Source: Luminiphilus sp.
GTDB taxonomy: Bacteria > Pseudomonadota > Gammaproteobacteria > Pseudomonadales > Halieaceae
Length of the DNA: 64,000 nucleotides
Direction of reading: 5' to 3'
Assembly: GCA_028117185.1 (NCBI GenBank)
Contig: JAOHHD010000005.1
Span: 1 to 64,000 of the forward strand
The notes below the pieces were generated by a model, which searched no databases, was not told where the DNA came from, and saw only the letters and a list, made by a program, of their open reading frames with translations. The translations under genes and the position numbers were made by a program. This document shows positions 44,909 through 53,968 of the stretch, one piece after another; positions within the stretch are counted from its first letter, which is position 1, and the number at the start of each line of letters is the position of its first letter.

Positions 44909-46489
44909 TCAGAGCTCGTTTTCCAGGGGAATGATGCGCACGATGCCCCACAGAAAACGGTCCCACCAGCTGCTCCCTGGGTCTCTAGTCCGCTGCACCA
45001 GTTCGTTTTCTGACTGGCCACTCCACACCAGTTCTCCGGCGTCATCGAGCGACAGCCGCCAGGCGGCCTCAGGAGCAAAATCTCGCGCCATCTCGGCCAG
45101 CACCTCGGCCGCAAAATCACGATTTTCCACCACCAGCGCAATCTCCGAGTTCCAGACCCGTGAGCGCGGGTCCATATTGTAAGAACCAATCACCGCCACA
45201 CGATCGTCGATGACCATGGCTTTGGTGTGTAAGCCGGCATGCGCGTCTTCACCTGTCCGGTCGAGATAGGCAGCCAAGCTTCCATTACTTTGCACTTCAT
45301 AGAGGTCGATGCCGGCTGTTAGCAGCTTTTTACGATAGCCGGCGTAATAGGCGTGCACGGAGCTGTGATTGTTGGACTTAGCCGAATTAGTCAGAATGCG
45401 AATATCCGCGCCTGTCGAAGAGATCCTCTCTAAGTGGGCAAGGGTCGGACCGTTAGGAATCAGATAAGCGGTTTGAATAACAGCCGACTCCCGTGGCTGA
45501 GCATGGGCATCACTTGTGAACATCATGAACGCTGAATCGGGAAATTCGCTGCCCCGATCTGGACGATCAACCAGAATTTCCGCCTCCGTCCACAAAAGGT
45601 CACTGGCAAAGCGCTTTAACCAGTGAGCCCCTGGTGTTGTCGTCTCTTGACCTCGCTCTTCGGCAGGTCTTACCCGCTCACGCGCCGCCTCCAACAGCGC
45701 CGTTTGTTCCTCGGTAATGGTTTGGCTCGCTTGCTGATTGAACGCGGCAACCGGGATTGCGAGCTCTGCGTTCCAGAACAGATCAAAGGCTTCGCCGGTA
45801 TCGGCTGCAACCTCGCCAACGACGATGGCATCCATATCCTGAAAATTAAAGCTGGCATCGCGCCCAAAGTATTCGTCGCCAATGTTGCGACCACCGAGGA
45901 TGGCCGCTACGCCATCCACCAGAAAAATCTTGTTGTGCATGCGGTAATTAAGGGTGGTTCTACCCACGGCGTAGTTCATCTGTTTGACCGAGCCCCGATT
46001 GCCCATGGGGTTAAAGAGGCGAACCTCCACATTGGGATGAGAATCCAGTGTTTGGTAAGCGCTGTCGCGCCCTGAGTGGTAAATGTCGTCGAGGAGGATC
46101 CTGACTCGCACACCCCTGTCGGCTGCGCGCAACACCTCGTACGTAAGCGCCAGCCCGCTGTCGTCCCCTTGCCAAAGGTAGTACTGAAGATCGAGTGTGG
46201 ATTGTGCGAGGGCTGCGAGATGAAGCCGGCTTTGTAGGGCGTCGTCGGGGTCCGCTAACAGGCTTACACCGGAGCGGGGATGTGCCGACGCTACAGCCGT
46301 CAACGGAGACCCGACCGCCCCACGGTCATTAAAGTAGCTGGCGGGTTTGTCCTCGACCATGGGGGCCGAGGCACACGCGACCAAGAACAGACTCATGCCT
46401 ATGAGCCCGGCCAAGCCCCCCGGTTTTGTGTGCGCGTTGATACGCGCACTCTTATGGGTGGAGGTGAAGTTTTGCTCAGGGGCACTCAT
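44909..46489 (-). CDS. Phospholipase D / cardiolipin synthase-like lipoprotein
   Basis: A 526-residue PLD-superfamily protein with a lipobox (LIGMSLFLVACAS). Both HKD motifs are present: HNKIFLVDGVAAILGGRNIG near residue 185 and HTKAMVIDDRVAVIGSYN near residue 425. This layout matches the lipoprotein ClsC/YmdC-like branch, which makes or remodels cardiolipin or hydrolyses phosphodiesters in the periplasm. It lies 110 bases after the amidohydrolase gene on the same strand. Confidence 0.9.
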   Translation of the reverse strand: MSAPEQNFTSTHKSARINAHTKPGGLAGLIGMSLFLVACASAPMVEDKPASYFNDRGAVGSPLTAVASAHPRSGVSLLADPDDALQSRLHLAALAQSTLDLQYYLWQGDDSGLALTYEVLRAADRGVRVRILLDDIYHSGRDSAYQTLDSHPNVEVRLFNPMGNRGSVKQMNYAVGRTTLNYRMHNKIFLVDGVAAILGGRNIGDEYFGRDASFNFQDMDAIVVGEVAADTGEAFDLFWNAELAIPVAAFNQQASQTITEEQTALLEAARERVRPAEERGQETTTPGAHWLKRFASDLLWTEAEILVDRPDRGSEFPDSAFMMFTSDAHAQPRESAVIQTAYLIPNGPTLAHLERISSTGADIRILTNSAKSNNHSSVHAYYAGYRKKLLTAGIDLYEVQSNGSLAAYLDRTGEDAHAGLHTKAMVIDDRVAVIGSYNMDPRSRVWNSEIALVVENRDFAAEVLAEMARDFAPEAAWRLSLDDAGELVWSGQSENELVQRTRDPGSSWWDRFLWGIVRIIPLENEL

Positions 46490-46599
46490 ACCCTTAGCGT
46501 CATTCCTAAGTCAGGAGAGAGATCTAGCTCAACGTATCGTCCGAGATTTGTCAAAGCCCAAAGGGTTAATGGCTGACAGCGGCAGCGACCAGGGTCGCC

Positions 46600-48468
46600 T
46601 CAGGCCGCCCTCAGAGCGCGGCCCAACGTTTCTGCTCCCAATGCAGCTTGCGCCATACCGTCCTTCCACGCCATCACACCCGCGATGAATACCGAATCCA
46701 CAATCCCTTCAGGCCGATTCACCATCTGTTCGTGACCAAAGATCTCGCGGTACTCGAGCTTGCGGGTTTGGTCGGGGTTCCAGCCGTCGAGCGCCTCGGG
46801 GTTAATCAGCACCATGTCGGCTTGCGCGCCAATTTCCAATGAACCTACGTCCAAACCAAAGATCTCGGCGGGTTCGGAGGTCAGGCGCTTCACCATGCGT
46901 GCCACGGTGGCCTCGTCTCGTTCTTTGGCGAGCTTCAACGACATCAGGTTGGAATCAAAAAATGCCATGTTGGTAATGTGCGCGCCCGAATCATTGAATC
47001 CGGGTAGGGCCTGATCGTCGAGCAAAAAGCCCAGTGTGGCGGTGTTGTCCTTGTTGGCGATGTCGGCATAAAAGCGGAAACTTTTGTCGTAGGTGCGCAT
47101 CATGTGAAGCATAAAGTCGGCGTCGTCACGGAGGGCTGTCGGGAATAAATCGAAAGCTTCACGCTCGCCGTCAGATCGTGCTGCAGCGGCGTCGCCGCCA
47201 TGGTATCGCGCCACGCGGGCCATCACATCTGCCATCGATTCGCCGTCCCAGTCAGCGACCGGCGCGCCGTCAAAAATCAGCATACTGCCGTCGCGAATCA
47301 CCAGCGAATCGGGGAAGCCTTTTTTCGTTTTCCAACTGGCAAAGTCGCCCCCTGTGCGCCCATGCATCCACTCCTTGCGGTAGAGCTCGACCCACTCTGG
47401 GTCGTTCAAGAGCGCCATGCGGCCTTCGCGGTCGTCATACTCCTTGGCAATCAGTTGCGCGGTCGATGTCATCTCTTCAAACAGCGGGCTCACGATGCCG
47501 TCAGACCACACGCGGAAGTTAGTGCCCAGCGCTTGAAAGTGCAGCTTACCTTTGAAGAGCCAAGTATTAAGCAGTCGTGCCACGTTTAAAAAGAGCTTGG
47601 CGGTTTTGGGTGCGGCGGTCATCTCCATTGCCGACAGTGCCGAGGTCTTCAGTGGTTTACCAAAAAGACGCCCGCTGGTAAGCGTAAAATAGAAGAGCGC
47701 CATCAGCCGGTTCTCGATGATCGGTGTGGTCTGCCATACGCGATCGTGTTTGCGCACTATTTTTAATAGGCGTTTGAGTTCACCAAAACTGGCAAACTGG
47801 GTAGGGATACGTTTCTGAGTGTTGGGGTCGTTCGACAGGTAGTGGAAGGGCAGGCCATCGGTGCTTAAACCCATATAGCCCTGTTGCATTGCGGCTTCCA
47901 GCAGCGCCTCCATCTTGCAAAGCTCTGCCTCGGTCGGCTTGCGGCTCACACTGGCCTCTAGTCCCATGACCTCGACGCGCAACATCGAGTGGGGCACAAA
48001 TGCGGCGATGTTCGGGCCCAATGGCATGTTAGCAAAGTGGTCCATGTAGTCGCCGGTATTGTCCCAGGTGATTTTCTCAGCCACTTTGCGCAATACGGCT
48101 TTGGGGATGTTCTCTACGCGGGTGAAGCAATCCACAATGGGTTCCTGCTCACCAGATTGCTGCGTGCCGAAACTGGTGCCGAGACTGCAGTTGCCAACCA
48201 GTACCGTGGTAGTGCCGTGGCGCACTACCTCTGGCAGCGCGGGCTCTACGTCGACTTCGAGGTCCAGGTGGGTGTGGATATCGAGCATGCCCGGGAGTAA
48301 CCATTGACGGCTTCCGTCGATCACCTGTGCCGCGGCACTGACAGGCAGGTCGTCGCCCCGCGCCGCAACTTTACCATCGCGCACTGCCACGTCCTGAATG
48401 CGAGGCAGGGCGCCGCTGCCATCGAATACCTTGGCGCCTTGAATCAGCAGATCCCAATTCTGTGTCAT
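46600..48468 (-). CDS. Amidohydrolase, N-acyl-D-amino-acid deacylase-like
   Basis: A 622-residue amidohydrolase-3-type protein. It starts with a beta-sandwich part (LLIQGAKVFDGSGALPRIQDV), then the metal motif DIHTHLDLE near residue 75, the region GTTTVLVGNCSLG, and ends with the SLEIGAQADMVLINPEAL and EYREIFGHEQMVNRPEG blocks seen in N-acyl-D-amino-acid deacylases. The ATG at 48468 follows GGGGGCGAC; the open frame extends 13 codons upstream. Substrate could be N-acyl-D-amino acids, which would fit the DgcN-DgcA pair 10 kb away, or another cyclic or acyl amide. Confidence 0.85.
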   Translation of the reverse strand: MTQNWDLLIQGAKVFDGSGALPRIQDVAVRDGKVAARGDDLPVSAAAQVIDGSRQWLLPGMLDIHTHLDLEVDVEPALPEVVRHGTTTVLVGNCSLGTSFGTQQSGEQEPIVDCFTRVENIPKAVLRKVAEKITWDNTGDYMDHFANMPLGPNIAAFVPHSMLRVEVMGLEASVSRKPTEAELCKMEALLEAAMQQGYMGLSTDGLPFHYLSNDPNTQKRIPTQFASFGELKRLLKIVRKHDRVWQTTPIIENRLMALFYFTLTSGRLFGKPLKTSALSAMEMTAAPKTAKLFLNVARLLNTWLFKGKLHFQALGTNFRVWSDGIVSPLFEEMTSTAQLIAKEYDDREGRMALLNDPEWVELYRKEWMHGRTGGDFASWKTKKGFPDSLVIRDGSMLIFDGAPVADWDGESMADVMARVARYHGGDAAAARSDGEREAFDLFPTALRDDADFMLHMMRTYDKSFRFYADIANKDNTATLGFLLDDQALPGFNDSGAHITNMAFFDSNLMSLKLAKERDEATVARMVKRLTSEPAEIFGLDVGSLEIGAQADMVLINPEALDGWNPDQTRKLEYREIFGHEQMVNRPEGIVDSVFIAGVMAWKDGMAQAALGAETLGRALRAA

Positions 48469-48602
48469 GGTGTCGCCCCCTGAGCGTTCTGTCGTGCGCC
48501 ACGGCACGGCTTTTCGAGGGTTGAAGATTAGCCGATACGCCCGTGCTTAAAAAGACCGCGCGGGAGCACTTTCCGTGGTGCCCCCGCACTCAGTCGCGAT
48601 GA

Positions 48603-49679
48603 TCAGCTGATCTTTTTCATCTCGGGGAGCCGGAAGTCCTGTAGTTCTTCCAGTTTGGGCTCATAAATACGAAGAATGTAGTTCCAGCCCTCAACGGTTG
48701 GCAGATGGTTGTCGACGTCGCCACAATCGCCGAAGTGAGCATCAAACGAGCCATCTTCGTTCAAGTTCATATTGAACTCATTCAGAATGCCGTCTTCGCT
48801 GTAGATCCAACCGTCTGCGTCATAAATGGTGATTGAGAAAAATCCAGGGTCGTTAAAAGGCGGGGCGGAGTAGGAGGCCATGTAGCAGCCGTCGTTGTTG
48901 AATTTGGGAGAGCCTAAGTATTGCGCCTGTGCATCGGGTAAAAGACCCCAGCCGATGGCAGTGCCATAGATATGCATCTTGGGCACAATCGTGCCATGCG
49001 CGCCCTGCATGCCCATCAGTGTGCCCAGTTTGGTGCCCTCGGCTGTTTGCTCATCGCGCAACGCGACCAACTGCTCCATATCGTAATTGGGTCTCACGTG
49101 CGAGCCGTTGCCGCCCACTTCCAACTTGACGCCGGCGCGCAATGCGGCGATCGCGGCATCATCGTCGGGGTCGCTCTGATTGGCGCGGATGCGCATCGCT
49201 ACCATCGCAAACTCCGTTTCACTGGTAATCTCATGGGTGCCCGGTGCGAGAAATACGTCATCAATGTAGTGGTCATTCTGGACCACCATGACTGACAGAT
49301 AGCGGCCATTGGTCTCGGGGATGGTGATGGAGGCCCCCTGGGTTGTGTCGATGATGGCTGCGCTGTAGTAAGTGTCTCGATTCATTCTCACAACGGTTTG
49401 ATTGTCGAGATCAAACGCGCCGGTAGGGAAGTGAAAGAAGGTGTTCATCCCAACGAGCTTAGTAACGTTGTGGAACGCCAAGTCGCTCTCTGCGACCTCA
49501 TAGTTCTCGAGTGTCACCGGAATCTTATCGCCCGTGTCGTCGGCGTGGAGGGCGGCGAGATTGGGTCCATCATCATTGGCGGTTGTCGGCGGCGCAGAGG
49601 CCTCTTCCGTTTTGGGTGAGCAGGCAACAGTCAGTGCGATGCCCAAACCCAGTGCAAAAGTAAAGAGCAGCTTGATCAT
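48603..49679 (-). CDS. DUF1254-like lipoprotein
   Basis: A 358-residue protein with a lipoprotein signal (MIKLLFTFALGLGIALTVAC). Blocks such as VRMNRDTYYSAAIIDTTQGA, GRYLSVMVVQNDHYIDDV and WNYILRIYEPKLEEL match DUF1254/DUF1214-type exported proteins, whose function is not known to me. The ATG at 49679 follows GGAGAATTC and begins the signal; the longer frame to 49775 is unlikely. It is followed 134 bases later by the amidohydrolase gene in the same direction. Confidence 0.78.
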   Translation of the reverse strand: MIKLLFTFALGLGIALTVACSPKTEEASAPPTTANDDGPNLAALHADDTGDKIPVTLENYEVAESDLAFHNVTKLVGMNTFFHFPTGAFDLDNQTVVRMNRDTYYSAAIIDTTQGASITIPETNGRYLSVMVVQNDHYIDDVFLAPGTHEITSETEFAMVAMRIRANQSDPDDDAAIAALRAGVKLEVGGNGSHVRPNYDMEQLVALRDEQTAEGTKLGTLMGMQGAHGTIVPKMHIYGTAIGWGLLPDAQAQYLGSPKFNNDGCYMASYSAPPFNDPGFFSITIYDADGWIYSEDGILNEFNMNLNEDGSFDAHFGDCGDVDNHLPTVEGWNYILRIYEPKLEELQDFRLPEMKKIS

Positions 49680-50006
49680 ATCGAATTCTCCGTAAATGGT
49701 CTCACTAGTGAGCGTCATAGTCGTATGCGAAAGCCGTATGCGAAAGCCTCTCATTTGCTTTACCGGCAGCTGCATCGCGGTTAGCTAACGACACGCTACA
49801 GAAGTGACAGTCTCTGGCAATAGCATTTAATGCCACTTGCGAAAATGAATGACCGAGTAATGAGTCAGCCACCTTGTGTCAATCGTGCTGGAGAAACCTG
49901 CACGGTGCCGACATTGAGCAAATTGCCGAGGCATCAACGCAGTCGCTGAACGAGGATGCCGGCCATCGTGTCAGCCTTGTCGCGATAACCAATATGAGAT
50001 GAGTTG
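49680..50006. other. Promoter side of the DUF1254 gene, no intact gene
   Basis: This part of a 1.28-kb gene-free stretch should hold the DUF1254 promoter. At 49853-50002 the plus strand has a 49-codon stop-free frame without an ATG (only a TTG at 49874) whose translation contains IEQIAEASTQSLNEDAGHR, coding-like in composition. It could be another gene fragment; I cannot name it. Confidence 0.4.
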
Positions 50007-50026
50007 CTATCCCGATATGAGCCACG

Positions 50027-50040
50027 TCATCACGTGATGA
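50027..50040. promoter_or_regulatory. 14-bp perfect palindrome followed by five T
   Basis: TCATCACGTGATGA is a perfect palindrome next to TTTTT on the plus strand. It lies at the end of the decayed regulator. It has no loop, so a transcript would form a strained hairpin; it may be an operator core (CACGTG) or a chance leftover. Confidence 0.4.
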
Positions 50041-50071
50041 TTTTTGCGGTACTAGGATGGGGCGGCACCAC

Positions 50072-50119
50072 TAGACCAGCGTGCACATAGACCAGCGTGC
50101 ACATAGACCGGCGTGCACA
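50072..50119. repeat. Tandem repeat, 16-bp unit, 3 copies
   Basis: TAGACCAGCGTGCACA is repeated three times head to tail; two copies are identical and the third has one change (CCGGCG). It lies inside the C-terminal end of the decayed AraC gene, between SFTRSL and WSSGAAPS, and adds two extra copies of 16 bases, 32 in total, which is not a multiple of three. The duplication could be the event that broke the gene. Confidence 0.92.
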
Positions 50120-50757
50120 GGGAGCGAGTGAAGCTGGCACATTCTGCGAACCCCAGTATCTGACTGATTGATGTGGCGGTCAGGTCGGAGTCGCCCAGAT
50201 AGGCTCGCGCAAGACGCCAATTCAACTTATCCAGCAGTTCGCCATGGGCGGTATTTTCGGTTGTTAGTGCACGGTATCGCGTGACTGGAGACTAATAAGC
50301 CGTTGCGCAAGGGCGATACCTAGTGGAGCGACTATGCGGTTGGATATTGCGGGCTCATTGATCTTGGGCTGAGCATTTTATGTCTTCGACTCCGCAAAAC
50401 GTTTGCCTGACTACGCTTAACGGGTGTCCTTAAAGCAGCATTCACAGGCGCTCCGTTGCAGTCCCGCAGGCCTCGTTTGTTAGCGTTCGCTTTCAAGTGG
50501 GAGATTGCGCGCCGAAATAAACCAAAAAATGCCATCTAGACGGGCTCTGCAGCGACATCTGCGCATCAAAAAACGACACTTTTTGAGGGGTGGCGATTTT
50601 GCGCTTTTTTGCGTTTGCCATGCCCACAGAATCTCACAATAATGGCGCGCGCCGAGGGTATGACCACAAGGGTCTACTCGGGCAGCGCGCACAGGTGCCC
50701 CCGGCCTTTATTTCGGGAGGGCGCATTGTAGATGTATTGGCAATGGGAGGGTTAATA

Positions 50758-50877
50758 ATGACACAGCAGTATCGGACTTGTGACAGTCGCGACGGCCGCC
50801 CATCAGCTGACTTCATTGCCACGGTGCACATTGCTGGTCAGCAGAGATCGCTCAGGGAAAAGATCCATCAGGGATAG
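50758..50877 (+). CDS. Possible 39-residue leader peptide or small protein upstream of fhs
   Basis: A short frame starting TQQYRTCDSRDGRPSADF and ending LREKIHQG, with a strong GGGAGGG 6-7 bases before the ATG. It ends 81 bases before the formate-THF ligase gene in the same direction. The ribosome binding site is the only strong support; it could be an upstream regulatory reading frame for the C1 operon or not translated at all. Confidence 0.35.
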   Translation: MTQQYRTCDSRDGRPSADFIATVHIAGQQRSLREKIHQG

Positions 50878-50958
50878 GCCCACACGCTCGCTAAATCGCC
50901 AGTTCAAGTTAATTAACATAGCCCTAGAAATCGACCTACTCCACTGGAGCACACGCAC

Positions 50959-52644
50959 ATGGCATCGGATATTGAAATCGCTCAAGCGGCAACCCCTCAA
51001 CCTATTACACAGATCGCGGATAAGCTGCAGATACCCGATGAGGCGCTCGAGCCTTATGGCCGGATAAAGGGCAAGGTGAATTTAAATTGGTTGCTCGAGC
51101 AGCCAGTGCGCGAGAGCGCCAGGATGATTCTAGTGACAGCGGTCAGCCCAACGCCGGCAGGTGAAGGCAAGACCACCACCACGGTGGGGTTGGGCGATGC
51201 GCTGCGTCACATTGGCAAAGACGCTGTCATCTGCCTGCGTGAGCCCTCTCTCGGTCCTGTCTTTGGTATGAAGGGCGGTGCAGCGGGCGGTGGTTACGCG
51301 CAGGTGATTCCGATGGAGGATATTAACCTTCACTTCAATGGTGATCTGCACGCCATCGGGGTGGCTAACAATTTACTGGCCGCGTTACTCGACAATCATG
51401 TGCACCACGGCAACGCGTTGGGTATTGATGTTCGCCGGGTCACGTGGAAGCGGGTGCTCGACATGAATGATCGAGCGCTGCGAGACATTACCGTCTCACT
51501 GGGCGGACCGGGCAACGGCTACCCTCGACAGGATGGTTTTGACATTGTGGTGGCTTCCGAAATCATGGCGATCTTTTGTCTGGCAACTGATCTTGATGAC
51601 CTGAAAGAACGGCTAGGTCGCATTGTTGTCGGCTACACACGCGAGCGTGAGCCGATTACGGCACAAGATCTCAAGGCAGCAGGCGCCCTGACCGCGATTC
51701 TGAAAGACGCGCTGTCGCCGAACTTAGTGCAAACCCTAGAGGGCACGCCAGCCTTTGTTCACGGAGGGCCTTTTGCCAACATTGCACACGGTTGCAACAC
51801 CGTGATCGCCACCATGGCGGGGCTGCGTCTGGCCGATTATGTTGTCACCGAGGCGGGATTTGGTGCTGACCTGGGGGCTGAAAAGTTTATTGACATCAAA
51901 TGTCGATCGGCGGGTATCCGTCCCTCGGCAGGTGTCTTGGTGGCGACGATTCGGGCGCTTAAATTCCACGGTGGTGTTGCCAGAGAAAATCTGACAGATG
52001 AAAACCTGTCGGCGCTGCAGGCTGGTCTGGCGAACCTTGATCGCCATATCAGTAATCTACGGGACAATTATGGCGTTCCTGTGGTTGTCTCCATTAACCA
52101 GTTTGTCAGCGATACGCAGGCTGAGGTGGACCTTGTGATGGACCACTGTAAGGCGCTAGGCGTGCAAGTGGCACTGTCCAGCCACTGGGCCAATGGCGGT
52201 GCAGGTGCCACTGAGCTGGCGCACATGGTCGCAGCATTGTGTGAAGGTGATAGCACGCCGGCCAATTCGCCGCACGCGTCTTTCGTCTATCCCAATGAAG
52301 CCTCGCTCTGGGAAAAAATAGAGTTGGTGGCGACGAAGATCTACGGCGCCGCAGAAATTACCGGCAGCTCCAAAGTGCGTGATCGTTTGAAAGAGCTGAG
52401 CGATGGCGGCTATGGCCATTTGCCCGTTTGCATTGCGAAAACGCCTTACTCTTTTTCGACTGATCCTGCACTCAAGGGGGCTCCCTCGCAGCATGTTATG
52501 GACATACGAGAGGTGCGGCTGTCAGTCGGTGCCGGATTCGTTGTCGCCATTTGCGGTGACGTCATGACCATGCCAGGTTTGCCAAAGGTACCTGCTAGCG
52601 AGCAGATCGACGTGGTTAATGGACAGGTGGTAGGCCTCTTTTAG
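50959..52644 (+). CDS. fhs: Formate-tetrahydrofolate ligase
   Basis: Fhs joins formate to tetrahydrofolate with ATP, giving 10-formyl-THF; in methyl-group catabolism it works in reverse and yields ATP. The 561-residue protein has the P-loop-like [19 protein letters not shown] near residue 70, [20 protein letters not shown], and [17 protein letters not shown] close to the end, all family hallmarks. The length is typical. Its stop overlaps the fdhD start by one base (TAGTG), so it belongs to the fhs-fdhD-fdsGBAD operon. Confidence 0.97.
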   Translation: MASDIEIAQAATPQPITQIADKLQIPDEALEPYGRIKGKVNLNWLLEQPVRESARMILVTAVSPTPAGEGKTTTTVGLGDALRHIGKDAVICLREPSLGPVFGMKGGAAGGGYAQVIPMEDINLHFNGDLHAIGVANNLLAALLDNHVHHGNALGIDVRRVTWKRVLDMNDRALRDITVSLGGPGNGYPRQDGFDIVVASEIMAIFCLATDLDDLKERLGRIVVGYTREREPITAQDLKAAGALTAILKDALSPNLVQTLEGTPAFVHGGPFANIAHGCNTVIATMAGLRLADYVVTEAGFGADLGAEKFIDIKCRSAGIRPSAGVLVATIRALKFHGGVARENLTDENLSALQAGLANLDRHISNLRDNYGVPVVVSINQFVSDTQAEVDLVMDHCKALGVQVALSSHWANGGAGATELAHMVAALCEGDSTPANSPHASFVYPNEASLWEKIELVATKIYGAAEITGSSKVRDRLKELSDGGYGHLPVCIAKTPYSFSTDPALKGAPSQHVMDIREVRLSVGAGFVVAICGDVMTMPGLPKVPASEQIDVVNGQVVGLF

Positions 52645-53480
52645 TGGTGCTCCACGCGACGGATCAAAGACCGGTTCGGCGCGTGAGCGCTGTAACGGCC
52701 GCCGGCGCACAATCTGAAGAAGCGTTCGATCCGGTTGTGGTAGAGGCGCCTTTATCCGTCATGGTGAACGGGGAGGCGGTGGCTACCACAATGCGAACAC
52801 CGGGGCACGATGAAGAGCTGGCGGTTGGTTGGCTCGCCAGTGAGACAGACCTGACCGCCCGCAGTGATCTGCTCGCGGTTGAGCGGATGGGTGCTGCCGC
52901 GGCGGGCGCCGTTGATGCGACAGCGGTTGATACGGTGTCGCTGTCGCTGATTGAGACAGTGGTATCGCCAAGACCGCGCGCCTATCTGACGTCGAGTTCT
53001 TGTGGGATCTGCAGCGCGGAGGTCATTGAAACGACCCCCGCACCGCGGGCGCCGCTTCACACGCAAGGCTGGCAGCTCACGCCGCAGCAGGCGCATCAGC
53101 TGGTTGCTGCAATGCGGACAGAGCAGAAAATGTTTGATTTGACGGGCGCGTTGCATGCAGCGGCCCTCGTCTCACCCAGTAAGGCGGTAGTAGTGGTACG
53201 AGAAGACGTAGGGCGCCATAATGCGGTCGATAAGGTGATTGGCAGCGCCTTCTTGGCAGGCCAATATCCGCTCACTGATCATCTACTTGTGGTGAGTGGG
53301 CGGGTGTCTTACGAGATCGTGGCGAAAGCCTTACGAGCCTGTGTAGCAGGGATTGTTGCGGTGTCGGGGCCGACCACGCTGGCTGTTGATCTGGCGCGAG
53401 CACATGGGCTGGTGCTGTTGGGGTTTACCCGGGATGACCGGTTAAATGTGTATGCTGGGGGAGATTGCGTCGCGTCATGA
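52644..53480 (+). CDS. fdhD: Formate dehydrogenase sulfurtransferase FdhD
   Basis: FdhD passes sulfur from IscS to the molybdenum cofactor of formate dehydrogenase and is needed for its activity. The 278-residue protein has the motif TSSSCGICSAEVIE near residue 118 with the catalytic Cys pair, ALVSPSKAVVVVREDVGRHNAVDKVIG and VSGRVSYEIVAKALRA. It starts with GTG, either at 52644 or at 52647, with no ATG before residue 40. Its place inside the formate dehydrogenase operon matches its role. Confidence 0.93.
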   Translation: MVLHATDQRPVRRVSAVTAAGAQSEEAFDPVVVEAPLSVMVNGEAVATTMRTPGHDEELAVGWLASETDLTARSDLLAVERMGAAAAGAVDATAVDTVSLSLIETVVSPRPRAYLTSSSCGICSAEVIETTPAPRAPLHTQGWQLTPQQAHQLVAAMRTEQKMFDLTGALHAAALVSPSKAVVVVREDVGRHNAVDKVIGSAFLAGQYPLTDHLLVVSGRVSYEIVAKALRACVAGIVAVSGPTTLAVDLARAHGLVLLGFTRDDRLNVYAGGDCVAS

Positions 53481-53968
53481 GTATCACAGGCCACACTGAA
53501 TGGAATGCCAAGGAAGCTGCAGCCGTGATTGCGCCGATTGTCGCGGCGGAGTCGGGTCCGGTCTTGCTGTGTTTGCAAGCCGTGCAGGCACACTTTGGCT
53601 ATGTCTATGGCGATGCGATTGCGCTGATCGCTGACGCCTGCAATGTGTCTCGCGCCGATGTCCATGGCGTCTTCACTTTCTACGCTGATCTGCGTGAGGC
53701 CCCGCCACCTGCCGTACCGGTGCGTCTTTGTGCAGCCGAAGCCTGCCAAGCGGTTGGGGCACGCGCGCTAAAGGCGGAATGGTCTGCCGCCTGCGAGGCT
53801 AACCCCGAATTGGCGACGCTCACGGGCGTTGATGAGCCTATTTTTTGCTTAGGTAACTGTGCATTAGGGCCCGCAGCGATGGTGGATGGCGAGCTCATTG
53901 GTTGCGCAGATGTAGCGCGCCTGTTTGAGGCCGTCGATGCAGCACAAGTGCGAGAGAGGCAGCTATGA
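53477..53968 (+). CDS. fdsG: NAD-dependent formate dehydrogenase gamma subunit
   Basis: A 163-residue NuoE-like thioredoxin-fold subunit that carries one [2Fe-2S] cluster with ligands in LCAAEACQAVG and CLGNCALGPAAMVDG. It passes electrons between FdsB and FdsA. The ATG at 53477 overlaps the fdhD stop (ATGA), and its end overlaps fdsB by 4 bases. This order, fdsG-fdsB-fdsA, is that of the soluble Fds complex of Cupriavidus and Rhodobacter. Confidence 0.92.
   Translation: MSITGHTEWNAKEAAAVIAPIVAAESGPVLLCLQAVQAHFGYVYGDAIALIADACNVSRADVHGVFTFYADLREAPPPAVPVRLCAAEACQAVGARALKAEWSAACEANPELATLTGVDEPIFCLGNCALGPAAMVDGELIGCADVARLFEAVDAAQVRERQL

Larger units (their letters stand above)
50007..50690 (-). 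pseudogene. Decayed AraC-family transcriptional regulator
   Basis: On the minus strand, about 50278 down to 50122 translates to an AraC C-terminal DNA-binding domain: RALTTENTAHGELLDK, LNWRLARAYLGDSDL, then SISQILGFAECASFTRSL, which fits the family pattern of second helix-turn-helix (IA-x-x-LGF-x-x-xSSFxRAF). A remnant of the first HTH, VAPLGIALAQRLISLQSR, lies upstream in another frame, so at least one frameshift separates them. After three 16-bp repeats the tail WSSGAAPS-stop-YRK matches the usual W-x-G-x-x-P-x-x-YR end, broken by a TAG at 50052-50054. Further upstream, 50520-50690 may hold the N-terminal part (FWFISARNLPLES resembles the ligand-binding domain). The upstream limit is approximate. 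Confidence 0.75.

Noticed and set aside
44650..45189. A 179-codon minus-strand frame at the end of the HKD phospholipase gene
   Set aside because: It lies in another frame of the phospholipase coding region and has no family pattern.
50072..50119. CRISPR-like repeats
   Set aside because: The 16-bp units are directly adjacent without spacers, so they are a simple tandem repeat.
50332..50535. A 67-codon basic protein on the minus strand
   Set aside because: It overlaps the decayed AraC gene in a different frame and has no support of its own.
50640..50958. A ZTP (pfl) or other folate-related riboswitch upstream of fhs
   Set aside because: fhs is a known target of such switches, but I could not match the conserved blocks (for example CCGCCTGGGC); the closest piece, GGCCGCCCATC, is insufficient.
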